Source of the DNA: Siculibacillus lacustris | GTDB lineage: Bacteria > Pseudomonadota > Alphaproteobacteria > Rhizobiales > Ancalomicrobiaceae | Direction of reading: 5' to 3' | DNA length: 64,000 nucleotides | Assembly: GCF_004328075.1 (NCBI RefSeq) | Contig: NZ_SJFN01000002.1 | Coordinates: 25,688-89,687 of the forward strand | Part shown: in pieces, positions 1 through 8,425 of the stretch | How positions within the stretch are numbered: the stretch's first letter is position 1 | How the letters are laid out: every line of letters starts with the position of its first letter | Translations under genes and position numbers: made by a program | Notes under the pieces: generated by a model | What the model was told of the DNA's origin: nothing | What the model saw: the letters and a program-made list of their open reading frames with translations, nothing else | The model's database searches: none

Positions 1-70
1 CGTCGGCGAGCGCGGTCAGGGCGCCGTAGGTGCGGCCGAGGCCGATGCCCCGGATCAGCGGCGTGTCCAT
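1..70 (-). CDS. Sugar ABC transporter ATP-binding protein, N-terminus only
   Basis: The ATG at 68-70 lies one base below the stop of the permease gene, and the frame stays open to the window edge, so about 23 codons are visible. The start reads LIRGIGLGRTYGALTALAD, the usual first strand of ribose/xylose-type ABC ATPases just before the Walker A loop. Its place after a binding protein and an RbsC-like permease makes it the energising subunit of the same importer. Only the N-terminus is seen, so the family call leans on context. Confidence 0.7.
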   Translation of the reverse strand, partial: MDTPLIRGIGLGRTYGALTALAD

Positions 71-71
71 G

Positions 72-1094
72 TCAGGCCTCCTCGCCGAGGTTGGCGGTCA
101 GGCGCCGTTGGCGGCGGAGGAAGAGGACGCGGTCGTAGGCGACGGCGGCGAGCAGGATGCCCCCGGTCAGGATCTGCTGCACGAACTGCGAGATGCCGAG
201 CAGAGTCAGGCCGATCAGGATGGTCCCGAGCAGGAAGGCGCCGATCACCGGGCCGTAGAGCGAGCCGATGCCGCCCGACAGGCTGACCCCGCCGATCACC
301 GCGGCGGCGATCGCCGACATTTCCATGCCGGTGCCGAGCGCCTCGGTGGCGGTGGTGAGCCGCGCCACCAGCAGCAGCGCGGCGACCCCGGCGCAGAAGC
401 CGGACAGCGCATAAGCGACGATGGTGACCCGGCCGACGGCGATGCCGGCGAGGCGCGCCGCCTCGACGTTGCCGCCGACGGTGTAGAGGTCGCGGCCGAA
501 GCGGGTCGAGCCGAGCATGAACTGGAAGCCGGCGAGCACCGCCAGCATCACGAAGAACGACAAGGGCACCCAGGGCAGCGTGATCAGGTCGGAGAGGCCG
601 AGGGTGCCGGCGATGTCGAGATAGCTCTCGAGGCCGGTGATCCAGGGATCGCGGATCGGCGTGGTCGACAGGCCCGGCACCAGTTGGCGCCCGGAGATCG
701 AATAGACCAGACCGCGGTAGGCGGCGAGCGTCGCCAGGGTGGCGATGAAGGGCTGCAGGCGCAGGCGGACGATCAGCACGCCGTTGAGCGCGCCGGCGAG
801 GGTCGCCGCCAGGATCGCCGCGGGGATCACCAGCCACCCCGGCCAATGGAGGATCAGCACCAGATCGAAGGCGACCATCCCGGCCAGCGCGACGATCGCG
901 CCGATCGACAGGTCGATGCCGCGCAGCAGGATCGGGAAGGCCTGGCCGATCGCCAGGATCGCCACGAAGGAGAACCCGGACATCAGATTCTCGATGTTGC
1001 CGGCGGTGGCGAAGCGCGGCGCGGCGAACCAGAAGAAGGCGAGCGTCGCGACGAAGAACGCCAGGAGGGCGAGCGTGGCGGATCTGGCGGTCAT
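72..1094 (-). CDS. Sugar ABC transporter permease (RbsC/BPD_transp_2 family)
   Basis: A 340-residue, very hydrophobic inner-membrane protein with about nine or ten membrane spans. It carries the RbsC/XylH-type segment GIDLSIGAIVALAGM near residue 60 and the glycine-rich loop GGVSLSGGIGSLYGPVIGA near residue 270, both typical of monosaccharide importers. It follows the binding-protein gene by about 80 bases and abuts the ATPase gene, so the three form one importer. The sugar cannot be read from the sequence; the upstream lactonase suggests an aldose or sugar lactone. Confidence 0.9.
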   Translation of the reverse strand: MTARSATLALLAFFVATLAFFWFAAPRFATAGNIENLMSGFSFVAILAIGQAFPILLRGIDLSIGAIVALAGMVAFDLVLILHWPGWLVIPAAILAATLAGALNGVLIVRLRLQPFIATLATLAAYRGLVYSISGRQLVPGLSTTPIRDPWITGLESYLDIAGTLGLSDLITLPWVPLSFFVMLAVLAGFQFMLGSTRFGRDLYTVGGNVEAARLAGIAVGRVTIVAYALSGFCAGVAALLLVARLTTATEALGTGMEMSAIAAAVIGGVSLSGGIGSLYGPVIGAFLLGTILIGLTLLGISQFVQQILTGGILLAAVAYDRVLFLRRQRRLTANLGEEA

Positions 1095-1175
1095 CGCGAC
1101 TCCGGAGGCGGACGGCGGACGGGAGACCGCGGCGGGAGCACCGCCGCGGCCTTCAACTCGACGGGACGGACGATC

Positions 1176-2198
1176 TCACCAGCGCTGGGCGGGCTGGATC
1201 GAGGCGACCGTTTCCTTGGTGGCGATGGTATAGGGCATCAGGAGCTTGCCCTGCTGCTTGAAGGCGGTCGCCGGGACCAGACCGGAGGCGAGCACCGTCG
1301 CGGCGGCGGCGGCGAAACGGCCCTGCTGGTAGACGTCGGTGTACTGGGTACCGGTCAGTTCGCCCTTCTCGATCGACTCGAGCGCGTCCTTCTCACCGTC
1401 GTTGCCGAAGATCACCAGCTTGCCGATCAGGCCCTTGGTCTTGGCGACGTCGACCGCGCCGAGCGCCATCGAGTCGTTGACGCCGTAGAAGCCGCCGAGG
1501 TTCGGATTGGCGGCGAGCAGGGTGGTGGCGACGTCCTGGGCCTTCTTGCGCGACCAGTCGGCCGACTGATCGGCGACGATCTTGATTCCCGGGTGATGCT
1601 TCTTGAGGCCGTCGACGAAGCCGTTGGTGCGCTGGTCGCGGATGATGATGCCGGGAGGGGCGTTGAGGATCGCCACTTCGCCCTTGCCGCCGAGCTTGTC
1701 GCCGAGCGCCTTGGCGATGTCCATGGCGCCGAAGTAGTGGTTCATCTCGACATGGGCCGCATGGGGCTCGGTGGCGTCGATGTTGAGGGTCAGGACGGCG
1801 ATGCCGGCCCGCTTGGCCTTGGCGATCGACGGGGCGAGCGCGACGCTGTCGATGGGCTGCAGGAAGATCACCGCAGCGCCTTCGTTGATCAGCGTGTCCA
1901 TCAGGCTGACCTGGACTTCGACCTTGTTCTGGCCGTCGAGCAGGCGGTAGTCGACGGTCTGCTGGGTCTTCAGCACTTCCTCGATGCCCTTCGACCAGGC
2001 CGAGGACACGGTGTGGGGCTGCCACTGGATGAAGGCCATCTTGATGTTGCCGGCGGCGCGCGCCGCGGGAACGCCGATCGTGCCGGTGGCGACGTCGGTG
2101 AACAGGCCGGCGCTCGCCGCGCCGACCGCGGCCGAACCGAGGGCCAGGCTCTTCAGGAAATTGCGGCGATGGGCGCCGACGGATTCGATCTCGGACAT
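1176..2198 (-). CDS. Sugar ABC transporter substrate-binding protein, Tat-exported
   Basis: This 340-residue protein begins with a twin-arginine signal (RRNFLKS near residue 11, then a hydrophobic Ala/Gly stretch ending in ARA near residue 48), so it should be exported folded to the periplasm. The mature part has the type I periplasmic-binding fold of RbsB-like proteins, with the run AVIFLQPIDSVALAPSIAKA and the ligand-side segment GVNDSMALGAVD. Tat export is less usual than Sec export for this family. It lies between the lactonase gene (45 bp upstream) and the permease gene. Confidence 0.9.
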   Translation of the reverse strand: MSEIESVGAHRRNFLKSLALGSAAVGAASAGLFTDVATGTIGVPAARAAGNIKMAFIQWQPHTVSSAWSKGIEEVLKTQQTVDYRLLDGQNKVEVQVSLMDTLINEGAAVIFLQPIDSVALAPSIAKAKRAGIAVLTLNIDATEPHAAHVEMNHYFGAMDIAKALGDKLGGKGEVAILNAPPGIIIRDQRTNGFVDGLKKHHPGIKIVADQSADWSRKKAQDVATTLLAANPNLGGFYGVNDSMALGAVDVAKTKGLIGKLVIFGNDGEKDALESIEKGELTGTQYTDVYQQGRFAAAAATVLASGLVPATAFKQQGKLLMPYTIATKETVASIQPAQRW

Positions 2199-2243
2199 GT
2201 CTTCCTCCCTTTTGCTCTTTTTTGATCTGGTTGACGTGGCGTC

Positions 2244-3164
2244 TCAGGGGCGGGTCGGACGCTCCGCCCCGCGAACCGCCGTGAACACCGCATAGACCGA
2301 GGTCGAGGCGGTGATGAACAGGCGGTTGTTCTTGGGCCCGCCGAAGGTCAGGTTGGCGACCGTCTCGGGCACGTGGAGATGGCCGAGCGGCGTACCGTCC
2401 GGCGCGAAGATCTCGACGCCGCGCGCCGAGCTGACCCACAGGTCGCCGTATTCGTCGAGGCGCAGCCCGTCGGGCACGCCGTCGGCGATCTCGGCGAAGA
2501 CCGCGCCTTCGCCGACCGTGCCGTCGGCGGCGACGGGAAACGCCATCACGTGATGCTGGCCGGCGTCGTCGTGGGAACGCGCGCTGTCGGCGACGTAGAG
2601 GGTCGTCTCGTCGAGCGAGAAGGCCAGCCCGTTGGGCTTGCCCATCGAGCGGATCTTGGCCTCGACCGCGCCGGTCTCGGGCGCGATGCGATAGACGAAG
2701 CAGCCCGGCTGTTCCGGTGTCGAGCGCTTGCCCTCGTAGTCGGTGAGGATGCCGTAGGTCGGATCGGTGAACCACACCGCGCCGTCGGAGGCGACGATCA
2801 CGTCGTTGGGCGAATTGAGGCGGCGGCCCTCGAAGGCGTCGGCGAGGACGGTGCGCGAACCGTCGGGCTCGAAGCGCACCACCGAGCGGGTCAGGTGCTC
2901 GCAGGTGACGCGGCGGCCCTGGGCGTCACGGGTGTTGCCGTTGCAGTTGTTGGAGCTGTGCGACCAGATCCGGGCGCCGAGCTCGGGCACCCATTGCCAC
3001 ACTCGGGCATTGGGGATGTCGGACCACATCAGATAGTCGCCGGCCGGGAAATAGACCGGGCCTTCGGCCCATCGCGAGCCCTGGTGCAGGCGCTCCAGAT
3101 GCGCGCCGGGCAGGATCAGCCGCCGCATCCGCGGATCGAGAATGGTGAATTCGGCGACGCCCAT
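2244..3164 (-). CDS. SMP-30/gluconolactonase family sugar lactonase
   Basis: A 306-residue six-bladed beta-propeller hydrolase of the SMP-30/gluconolaconase/LRE family, expected to open sugar lactones. Metal-ligand motifs are visible: the Glu in WAEGPVYFP (about residue 34), the Asn in NSPNDVIVASDGAVWFTDP and the Asp in LYVADSARSHDD. The frame is open upstream to 3362, but family homology begins at MGVAEFTILDP, which follows a purine-rich site, so I start at 3164. It heads the sugar ABC operon and is divergent from the histidine kinase gene. Confidence 0.85.
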   Translation of the reverse strand: MGVAEFTILDPRMRRLILPGAHLERLHQGSRWAEGPVYFPAGDYLMWSDIPNARVWQWVPELGARIWSHSSNNCNGNTRDAQGRRVTCEHLTRSVVRFEPDGSRTVLADAFEGRRLNSPNDVIVASDGAVWFTDPTYGILTDYEGKRSTPEQPGCFVYRIAPETGAVEAKIRSMGKPNGLAFSLDETTLYVADSARSHDDAGQHHVMAFPVAADGTVGEGAVFAEIADGVPDGLRLDEYGDLWVSSARGVEIFAPDGTPLGHLHVPETVANLTFGGPKNNRLFITASTSVYAVFTAVRGAERPTRP

Positions 3165-3268
3165 GTGCCCTCCCCGGAGCCCTCGTACGGACCGTTCCGG
3201 TTCTCGTGAGGTGGCCGAACAGTCCCATGGGGCCGAGAGGTCGCCAACCGTCATCCGCGAAACTTCCT

Positions 3269-3282
3269 TGCGGGATCCCGCA
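3269..3282. promoter_or_regulatory. 14-bp perfect palindrome between divergent genes
   Basis: TGCGGGATCCCGCA is its own reverse complement and lies in the 190-bp gap between the lactonase start (-) and the kinase start (+). A handful of 14-mers like this are expected by chance in 64 kb of GC-rich DNA, so only the position argues for an operator. Confidence 0.2.
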
Positions 3283-3354
3283 GCCTCGACCGGGAATCTC
3301 CGCTTTCCCGCGTCGGCACGGCGTGCGAGTCTCGCGCCACGCCGGAGACCGCCG

Positions 3355-4608
3355 ATGACCACGCCCGAACGAACGATCGATATGGCCCAGATCCTGTCGA
3401 TCCTGCGGGCCGTCGCGGGCCAACTCGACTTTCGCGCGGTGATTCACGCCGCGTCCTCGGCGATCCGCGATCTTCTGCCGCACGACCATCTCGACGTCGC
3501 CCTGCTCAGCCCCGACCGGACCGTGCTGACGGCCTACGAGACCGGGCTGCACACTGAATGGGACGCCGCCACCACGGCGACCAAGCCGGTCGAGGCCAGC
3601 CCGATTCGCGACCTGTTCACCGGCGAGGTCGATCACATCCTGACCGACGACGCCCAGAACGATCCGCGCTTCCACTTCGAAGGCGCCTTCTCCAAGCCGA
3701 TCTTCGCGGCGGGGCTGCGCAGCCGCCTGCACGTGCCGCTGAAGGTCGAGGGTCGGGTGATCGGCGCGCTGTCGTTCTCGACCCAGGCGATCGCCTCCTA
3801 CGGTCCGGCCGAGGTCGACTGCGCCCAGATCGTCGCCGACATCCTGTCGTCCTACATCTACGCCCTGCAGCAGAGCGAACTGGCCAAGCAGAGCGAGTTG
3901 CAGCAGGTCGAGGCCGAGGCGCGGGCCGAGGGCCTCAGAATCGGCGCCCTGCACCTCACCGAGGAGCTCGAATATGCCCGTCAGGCGGTGGGCATGGACC
4001 TGCACGACCAGACGCTGGCCGACCTCACGCGGATCTCGCGCAACCTCAAGCGGCTGGTCGCCAAGGCCTCCTTACGCGGCGGCGAGTTGCAGCCGCTGCA
4101 GGAGGACATCGACCACTGCCTGCGCGAGCTGCGGGTGATCATCGACAACGCCAAACCGTCGGTGCTGCAGTTCTTCGGCTTCGGTCAGGCGGTCGAGGCG
4201 CTGCTCGAGCGGACGGTCGGATCGGCGGCGACGCCCCTGACCTGGCGGCTGATCGACGACGGAACCTGCGGCCTCGACGAGTTGCCGCCGGCCACCGTGG
4301 TGGCGCTCTACCGGATCGTCCAGGAGGCGATCAACAACACCCTGCGGCACGCCGGCGCCTCGCGCATCGAGGTGCGGCTGACCACCGAGGACGATCGCGC
4401 CCGCATCGTCGTCGAGGACGACGGCCAGGGGCTGGCCAAGGTCGGCGGCCGCCGCACCGGCGGGCTCGCCAACATGCGCACCCGCGCTTCGCTGATCCAG
4501 GCCGACCTCGTCACCGGGCCGGGCAGCGGCGGCGTCGGCACCCGGCTCGAACTGGTGCTGCCGCCCCGTCCCCTGCCCCCCGAACCACGGAAATGCACCG
4601 AGCGATGA
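3355..4608 (+). CDS. Soluble GAF-domain sensor histidine kinase (HisKA_3 type)
   Basis: A 417-residue kinase without membrane segments. Residues about 20-170 form a GAF sensor; a coiled linker follows; the HisKA_3 phosphoacceptor lies in AVGMDLHDQTLADLTRI (His about 217); the HATPase_c domain shows an N box EAINNTLRHAGAS (about 324-336), VEDDGQGL and GGLANMRTRA. This is the NarL-partner (HPK7-like) architecture, so it probably senses a cytoplasmic small molecule. The ATG at 3355 follows GGAGA; upstream in-frame codons show no homology. Its TGA overlaps the regulator's ATG. Confidence 0.88.
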   Translation: MTTPERTIDMAQILSILRAVAGQLDFRAVIHAASSAIRDLLPHDHLDVALLSPDRTVLTAYETGLHTEWDAATTATKPVEASPIRDLFTGEVDHILTDDAQNDPRFHFEGAFSKPIFAAGLRSRLHVPLKVEGRVIGALSFSTQAIASYGPAEVDCAQIVADILSSYIYALQQSELAKQSELQQVEAEARAEGLRIGALHLTEELEYARQAVGMDLHDQTLADLTRISRNLKRLVAKASLRGGELQPLQEDIDHCLRELRVIIDNAKPSVLQFFGFGQAVEALLERTVGSAATPLTWRLIDDGTCGLDELPPATVVALYRIVQEAINNTLRHAGASRIEVRLTTEDDRARIVVEDDGQGLAKVGGRRTGGLANMRTRASLIQADLVTGPGSGGVGTRLELVLPPRPLPPEPRKCTER

Positions 4609-5351
4609 GCACCTTCCTGATCGTCGAGGACGATGCCCTGCATCGCAGCTTCCTGCGCGAGGTGATTCTCCTCTCCGACCTCGGCTGCACCCGGCTGGTC
4701 GAGGCCGAGGACGGCGAAGCGGCGGTGCGTCTCGCCCGCGAGGTCGAGCCGGCCGGCATCGTCATGGACCTGCAGATGCCGAAGAAGACCGGCGTCCAGG
4801 CGGCCAAGGCGATCTGGGCGACCAACCCGGCGATGCCGATCGTGTTCTGGTCGAACTACGCCGACGAGGCCTATGTGCGCGGCATCACCAAGATCGTGCC
4901 GGCCTGCGCGACCTACGGCTATCTGCTCAAGACGGCATCGAAGGAGCGGCTGCTGCGCTCGATCCAATGCGTCTTCCAGGAAGGCCAGAACATCGTCGAC
5001 CGCGAGATCCGCGGCGTGCAGCAGCGCGGCGCCGGTCACAGCGAGGGCCTCACCGACGCCGAATACGAGGCGCTGCTCGACATCGCCATCGGGCTGACCG
5101 ATCAGGCGATCGCCACCCGGCGGCGGATCTCGCTCCGCAGCGTCCAGGGCCGGCTGCAATTGCTCTACGCCAAGCTCGGGCTGGTCGAGATGCCGCTGCT
5201 CGACGGCGGCACCGCCGAATACAACAGCCGCTCGCGCGCCGTCGCGGTGGCGCTGATGTCGCGGCTGATCAACGGCAAGTCGATCGAGGCGGCGGATTCC
5301 GACTACCGCCGCACCGCCGGCGACGACGGCGCGCCCGAGCGGCGGGGCTGA
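4605..5351 (+). CDS. Response regulator with receiver and LuxR-like output domain
   Basis: A 248-residue protein. The receiver domain has the acidic pair VEDD at residues 7-10, the phosphoacceptor Asp at about 55 in IVMDLQMPKKTG, and the Lys in YLLKTAS. After a linker, about residues 145-195 (LTDAEYEALLDIAIGLTDQ through VQGRLQLLYAKLGL) resemble a LuxR/NarL helix-turn-helix, with an atypical C-terminal tail of about 50 residues. The ATG overlaps the kinase stop in ATGA, indicating translational coupling. It should be phosphorylated by that kinase; its targets are unknown. Confidence 0.87.
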   Translation: MSTFLIVEDDALHRSFLREVILLSDLGCTRLVEAEDGEAAVRLAREVEPAGIVMDLQMPKKTGVQAAKAIWATNPAMPIVFWSNYADEAYVRGITKIVPACATYGYLLKTASKERLLRSIQCVFQEGQNIVDREIRGVQQRGAGHSEGLTDAEYEALLDIAIGLTDQAIATRRRISLRSVQGRLQLLYAKLGLVEMPLLDGGTAEYNSRSRAVAVALMSRLINGKSIEAADSDYRRTAGDDGAPERRG

Positions 5352-5389
5352 GCGAACGCCCTCCCCGCCCGGCGATTCGTACGGCCGAC

Positions 5390-6460
5390 TCAGTGCCCGT
5401 GGCGGGCCTCGGCCATGCGGCGGAAGCGCTCCGACACCGCGACGCAGGTCACCAGATAGAACAGCCCGACGACGATGTTGCCCTCGAGCGTGTAGGCCTG
5501 CCACTCGACGTCGGCGGAGGCCATGCGGGCGGTGGCCATCAGGTCGTAGAGCCCGACGATGGCGACCAGCGAGGTGTCCTTGAAGCCGCCGATGATCGAA
5601 TTGGTCAGCGCCGGCAGGGCGATGCGCAGGGCCTGGGGCAGCACCACCAGACGCAGGGTCTGACGGTAGCCGAGACCGGAACTGCGCGCCGCCTCGATCT
5701 GGCCGACGTCGAAATCGTCGAGGCCGGAGCGGAAGTCCTCGGCGAAATAGGCGGCGTGGAACACCGTCAGGACCACGAAGATCGACACCATCGAGGAGAA
5801 CTGCCAGCCGGGCGGGATCAGCAGCGGCAGGATGAACACCCCGGCAAACAGCACCGCAACCATCGGGATGCCGCGGATGGTCTCGATCCAGGTGACCGCC
5901 ACCACCTTGACCACCACCGCCTTCGACTGGCGGGCGAGCGCCAGCGCGATGCCGATCGGCAGGGCGGCGGCCATGGTGAACACCGACAGGAACAGGATCA
6001 GCGGCAGGCCGTTCCAGCGGGTCGAATCGACCGGCTTCAGCCCGAAGATGCCGCCCGACAGCAGCGCCAGATCGGCGACGAAGGCGGCGACGAACAATCC
6101 GGCGAGGCCGACGACGCCGCCGCGCCAGAACAGCGCCACCGCCACCGCGACCATGGTCACGCCGGCGGCGATCTGGGCGCGCCAGCGCTCCTCGAAGGGA
6201 TAGGTGCCGGTCAGGATGACGTCGCCCTTGACCCGGAGAAACGCCCAGCAGGCGCCGCCGGCGCGGCGGCAGGCCTCGGGATCACCGCCGTAGCCGACCG
6301 CGTCGATCACCAGCCAGCGCACCATCGCCGGGATCGCCCAGGCGAGGAAGGCCACGGTCACCAGGGTCGCCAGCGTATTGAGCGGCCCGTCGAACAGGTT
6401 GGCACGAGCCCATTCGCGGGCGACGACGAGGCGGGAGCGACGGGGGCGGGTGTTCGACAT
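5390..6460 (-). CDS. aapM: General L-amino acid ABC transporter permease, AapM type
   Basis: A 356-residue inner-membrane permease of the HisM/GlnP superfamily. The N-terminal half carries extra spans typical of AapM/BztC rather than short HisM. The C-terminal half has the coupling loop for the ATPase, QIEAARSSGLGYRQTLRLV, followed by LPQALRIALPALTNS. ATG 6458-6460 lies 5 bp after the aapQ stop. With AapQ it would form the channel of a broad-specificity amino-acid importer. No ATPase gene follows it. Confidence 0.86.
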   Translation of the reverse strand: MSNTRPRRSRLVVAREWARANLFDGPLNTLATLVTVAFLAWAIPAMVRWLVIDAVGYGGDPEACRRAGGACWAFLRVKGDVILTGTYPFEERWRAQIAAGVTMVAVAVALFWRGGVVGLAGLFVAAFVADLALLSGGIFGLKPVDSTRWNGLPLILFLSVFTMAAALPIGIALALARQSKAVVVKVVAVTWIETIRGIPMVAVLFAGVFILPLLIPPGWQFSSMVSIFVVLTVFHAAYFAEDFRSGLDDFDVGQIEAARSSGLGYRQTLRLVVLPQALRIALPALTNSIIGGFKDTSLVAIVGLYDLMATARMASADVEWQAYTLEGNIVVGLFYLVTCVAVSERFRRMAEARHGH

Positions 6461-6465
6461 GGACC

Positions 6466-7665
6466 TCAGCGCCCCACCGGTCGGGTCGCCGCGGCGAACC
6501 AGTTGAGCGCCGCCGCGGTGGTGAGATTGATTGCCAGGAACACCACCATCACCACCGCCATCAGCTCCACCGGCCGGAAGGTCTGGTTGACCGCGGTGTT
6601 CATGACGCCGACCAGATCGGAATAGCCGACGGCGAGCGCGATCGAGGTGTTCTTGATCAAGTTGAGATACTGGTTGCCGAGCGGCGGCACGATCACCCGG
6701 ATCGCCTGGGGCAGGACGATCAGCCGCAGGATCTGCAGCGGCCGCAGGCCCTGGGCGAGCGCCGCCTCGCGCTGGCCGCGGTCGACCGAGACGATGCCGC
6801 CGCGCACGATCTCGGCGATCTGGCTGGCGTGATAGACCGACAGCGACACCCACAGGGCGGTGAACTGGACGGTCAGATGGGCGCCGCCGACGATGTTGAA
6901 GCCCTTCAGCACCGGCATCGACCAGTCGACGTGGAGCAGACCGGTGCCGAGGAGCGCGGCCAGCGCCAGGGCGATCCCGGCGAGCGACGGCAGCGCCACC
7001 GGCAGCCGCCGCCCGGTCAGATCCTGACGGCGTTTGACGATCCGCGCCCAGACCATGGTGGCGCCGAGCCAGACGGCGAGGGTGAGCACCAGGGCGAGGC
7101 CGCCGACGGCGATCTCCGGCCACGGCAGATAGAGCCCGCGATTCGACAGGAAGCCGCCGCCCGGCACCGGCCAGGCGGCCCGCACCAGCGGCAGGCGGCG
7201 CACCATCAGCACGTAGATCGCCAGAATCACCAGGAGCTTGGGCAAGTTGCGCAGCAGCTCGACATAGACCCGCGCCAGCGTCCGCAAAAGCCAGTTGCGA
7301 CTGGTCAGGGCCACCCCGACCATCAGCCCGACCACGGTCGCGGCGACCAGGGTGGTGGCGGCGAGCAGCAGGGTGTTGAGCAGGCCGACCAGCAGAACGC
7401 GGGCGTAGCTGTCCTTGGGGGTATAGGCGATCAACTGTTCGGAGACGTCGAAACCGGCCTCGCGGGCGAGAAAACCGAAATCGATCGACACGCCCGACGC
7501 GGCGAGATTGCGCGTGATGTTGAGATGCGCGACATATCCCAAGGTCAGCAGTGCCACCGCCAGGGCGGTCTGCCAGACCGCCGACCGGATCCGCCGTCGC
7601 GTGAAGAGCGACGGCCGCGGTCGGGGCAGGTCGGGCGACACCTGCGTCGCGAGGGTGGCTGGCAT
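6466..7665 (-). CDS. aapQ: General L-amino acid ABC transporter permease, AapQ type
   Basis: A 399-residue inner-membrane permease, about the length usual for AapQ/BztB. The family's split transmembrane domain is visible: LLNTLLLAATTLVAATVVG early, then a large insert, then the EAA loop QREAALAQGLRPLQILRLI and LPQAIRVIVPPLGNQYLNL. I start at the ATG 7663-7665 (MPATLATQ); longer frames run into the divergent phosphatase gene. It is co-transcribed with aapM. Confidence 0.87.
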   Translation of the reverse strand: MPATLATQVSPDLPRPRPSLFTRRRIRSAVWQTALAVALLTLGYVAHLNITRNLAASGVSIDFGFLAREAGFDVSEQLIAYTPKDSYARVLLVGLLNTLLLAATTLVAATVVGLMVGVALTSRNWLLRTLARVYVELLRNLPKLLVILAIYVLMVRRLPLVRAAWPVPGGGFLSNRGLYLPWPEIAVGGLALVLTLAVWLGATMVWARIVKRRQDLTGRRLPVALPSLAGIALALAALLGTGLLHVDWSMPVLKGFNIVGGAHLTVQFTALWVSLSVYHASQIAEIVRGGIVSVDRGQREAALAQGLRPLQILRLIVLPQAIRVIVPPLGNQYLNLIKNTSIALAVGYSDLVGVMNTAVNQTFRPVELMAVVMVVFLAINLTTAAALNWFAAATRPVGR

Positions 7666-7750
7666 CGGACGTCCTGCAACTGGGCCCCCGGCGCCGGTAC
7701 GGGGCCACCGGAACACGGGGAATGCCCCGAGCATAGAGGGTGCTGCGGAC

Positions 7751-8308
7751 TTGGCCAACCGACCGCGTGTCTCGATCGTCACCGTCCCCGGCTGTGCCGG
7801 GCGGCTCCATCTGTCGCCGCTGCCGGGCACCTGGAGCGGTGCGCCGTCGCCCGAGACGGTGCGGCGCGATCTCGCGGCGATCGCCGGCGCGGGCGCGACG
7901 ACGCTGGTGTCGCTGGTCGAGCGCCGGGAACTGCCGCTGTCGGCCGAGGCCTGGGACGCGGCAGTGCGGGCCGCGGGGCTCACACCGGTGGCGCTGCCGA
8001 TCGCCGACTACGGCGTGCCCGGCGCCGCCTTCGAGGCGGATTGGGCGGCGGCCGGTCTCGCCGATCGTCTGCGGCGCGGCGAGACGGTGGCGCTGCACTG
8101 CCGCGCCGGGGTCGGCCGGACCGGGACCATCGCCGCGCGGCTGCTGGTCGAGGCGGGCGGGCTCTCGGCGGCCGCGGCGATCGCCATGATCCGCGCCGAG
8201 CACACCGCCCGCGCGGTCGAGACCGAGGATCAGGCGGCCCATCTGGCGGCGGTCGCCGCGGCGCGCCGCGAGGACGAGATGCCCGCGGACTCGCCGACGC
8301 GAGGATGA
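7751..8308 (+). CDS. Dual-specificity/tyrosine phosphatase-like protein
   Basis: A 185-residue cytoplasmic protein with the complete cysteine-phosphatase signature HCRAGVGRTG (Cys about 117, Arg about 123) and a candidate general-acid Asp in PIADYGVP (about residue 86). This places it in the dual-specificity phosphatase superfamily. The substrate is unknown. No ATG is suitable; I chose TTG 7751, about 10 bases after AGAGGG, so the start is uncertain by some 20 codons. It lies between divergent aapQ and co-directional aapJ, an odd position for a phosphatase. Confidence 0.75.
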   Translation: MANRPRVSIVTVPGCAGRLHLSPLPGTWSGAPSPETVRRDLAAIAGAGATTLVSLVERRELPLSAEAWDAAVRAAGLTPVALPIADYGVPGAAFEADWAAAGLADRLRRGETVALHCRAGVGRTGTIAARLLVEAGGLSAAAAIAMIRAEHTARAVETEDQAAHLAAVAAARREDEMPADSPTRG

Positions 8309-8344
8309 ATGTCTCATAAGTCCATCGTTCGGGCGGCTCCGCAC

Positions 8345-8372
8345 TTGTGACAGGCCGGCCCTCGGGCATATT
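8345..8372 (+). promoter_or_regulatory. Candidate sigma-70-type promoter of aapJ
   Basis: TTGTGA at 8345-8350 and CATATT at 8367-8372 are separated by 16 bp. Transcription would begin near 8379, leaving a leader of about 47 nt that includes the GAGAGG ribosome binding site of aapJ. It would allow the binding protein to be made independently of the phosphatase gene. Confidence 0.45.
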
Positions 8373-8425
8373 GACGGAGTTCCACCCCGTCGTCAGACCG
8401 TCGTCGGTCGTCCGAGAGGTACCCC

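Noticed and set aside
30..2225. 731-codon plus-strand open frame across the sugar ABC genes
   Set aside because: It is antisense to three well-recognised genes and its translation is Arg/Gly/Asp/Ala-rich without family motifs; a typical shadow frame at 70% G+C.
5390..8344. 984-codon minus-strand frame that joins the antisense of the phosphatase region to the AapM permease
   Set aside because: Only the last 356 codons (from 6460) are a real protein; the rest is out-of-frame translation of aapQ.
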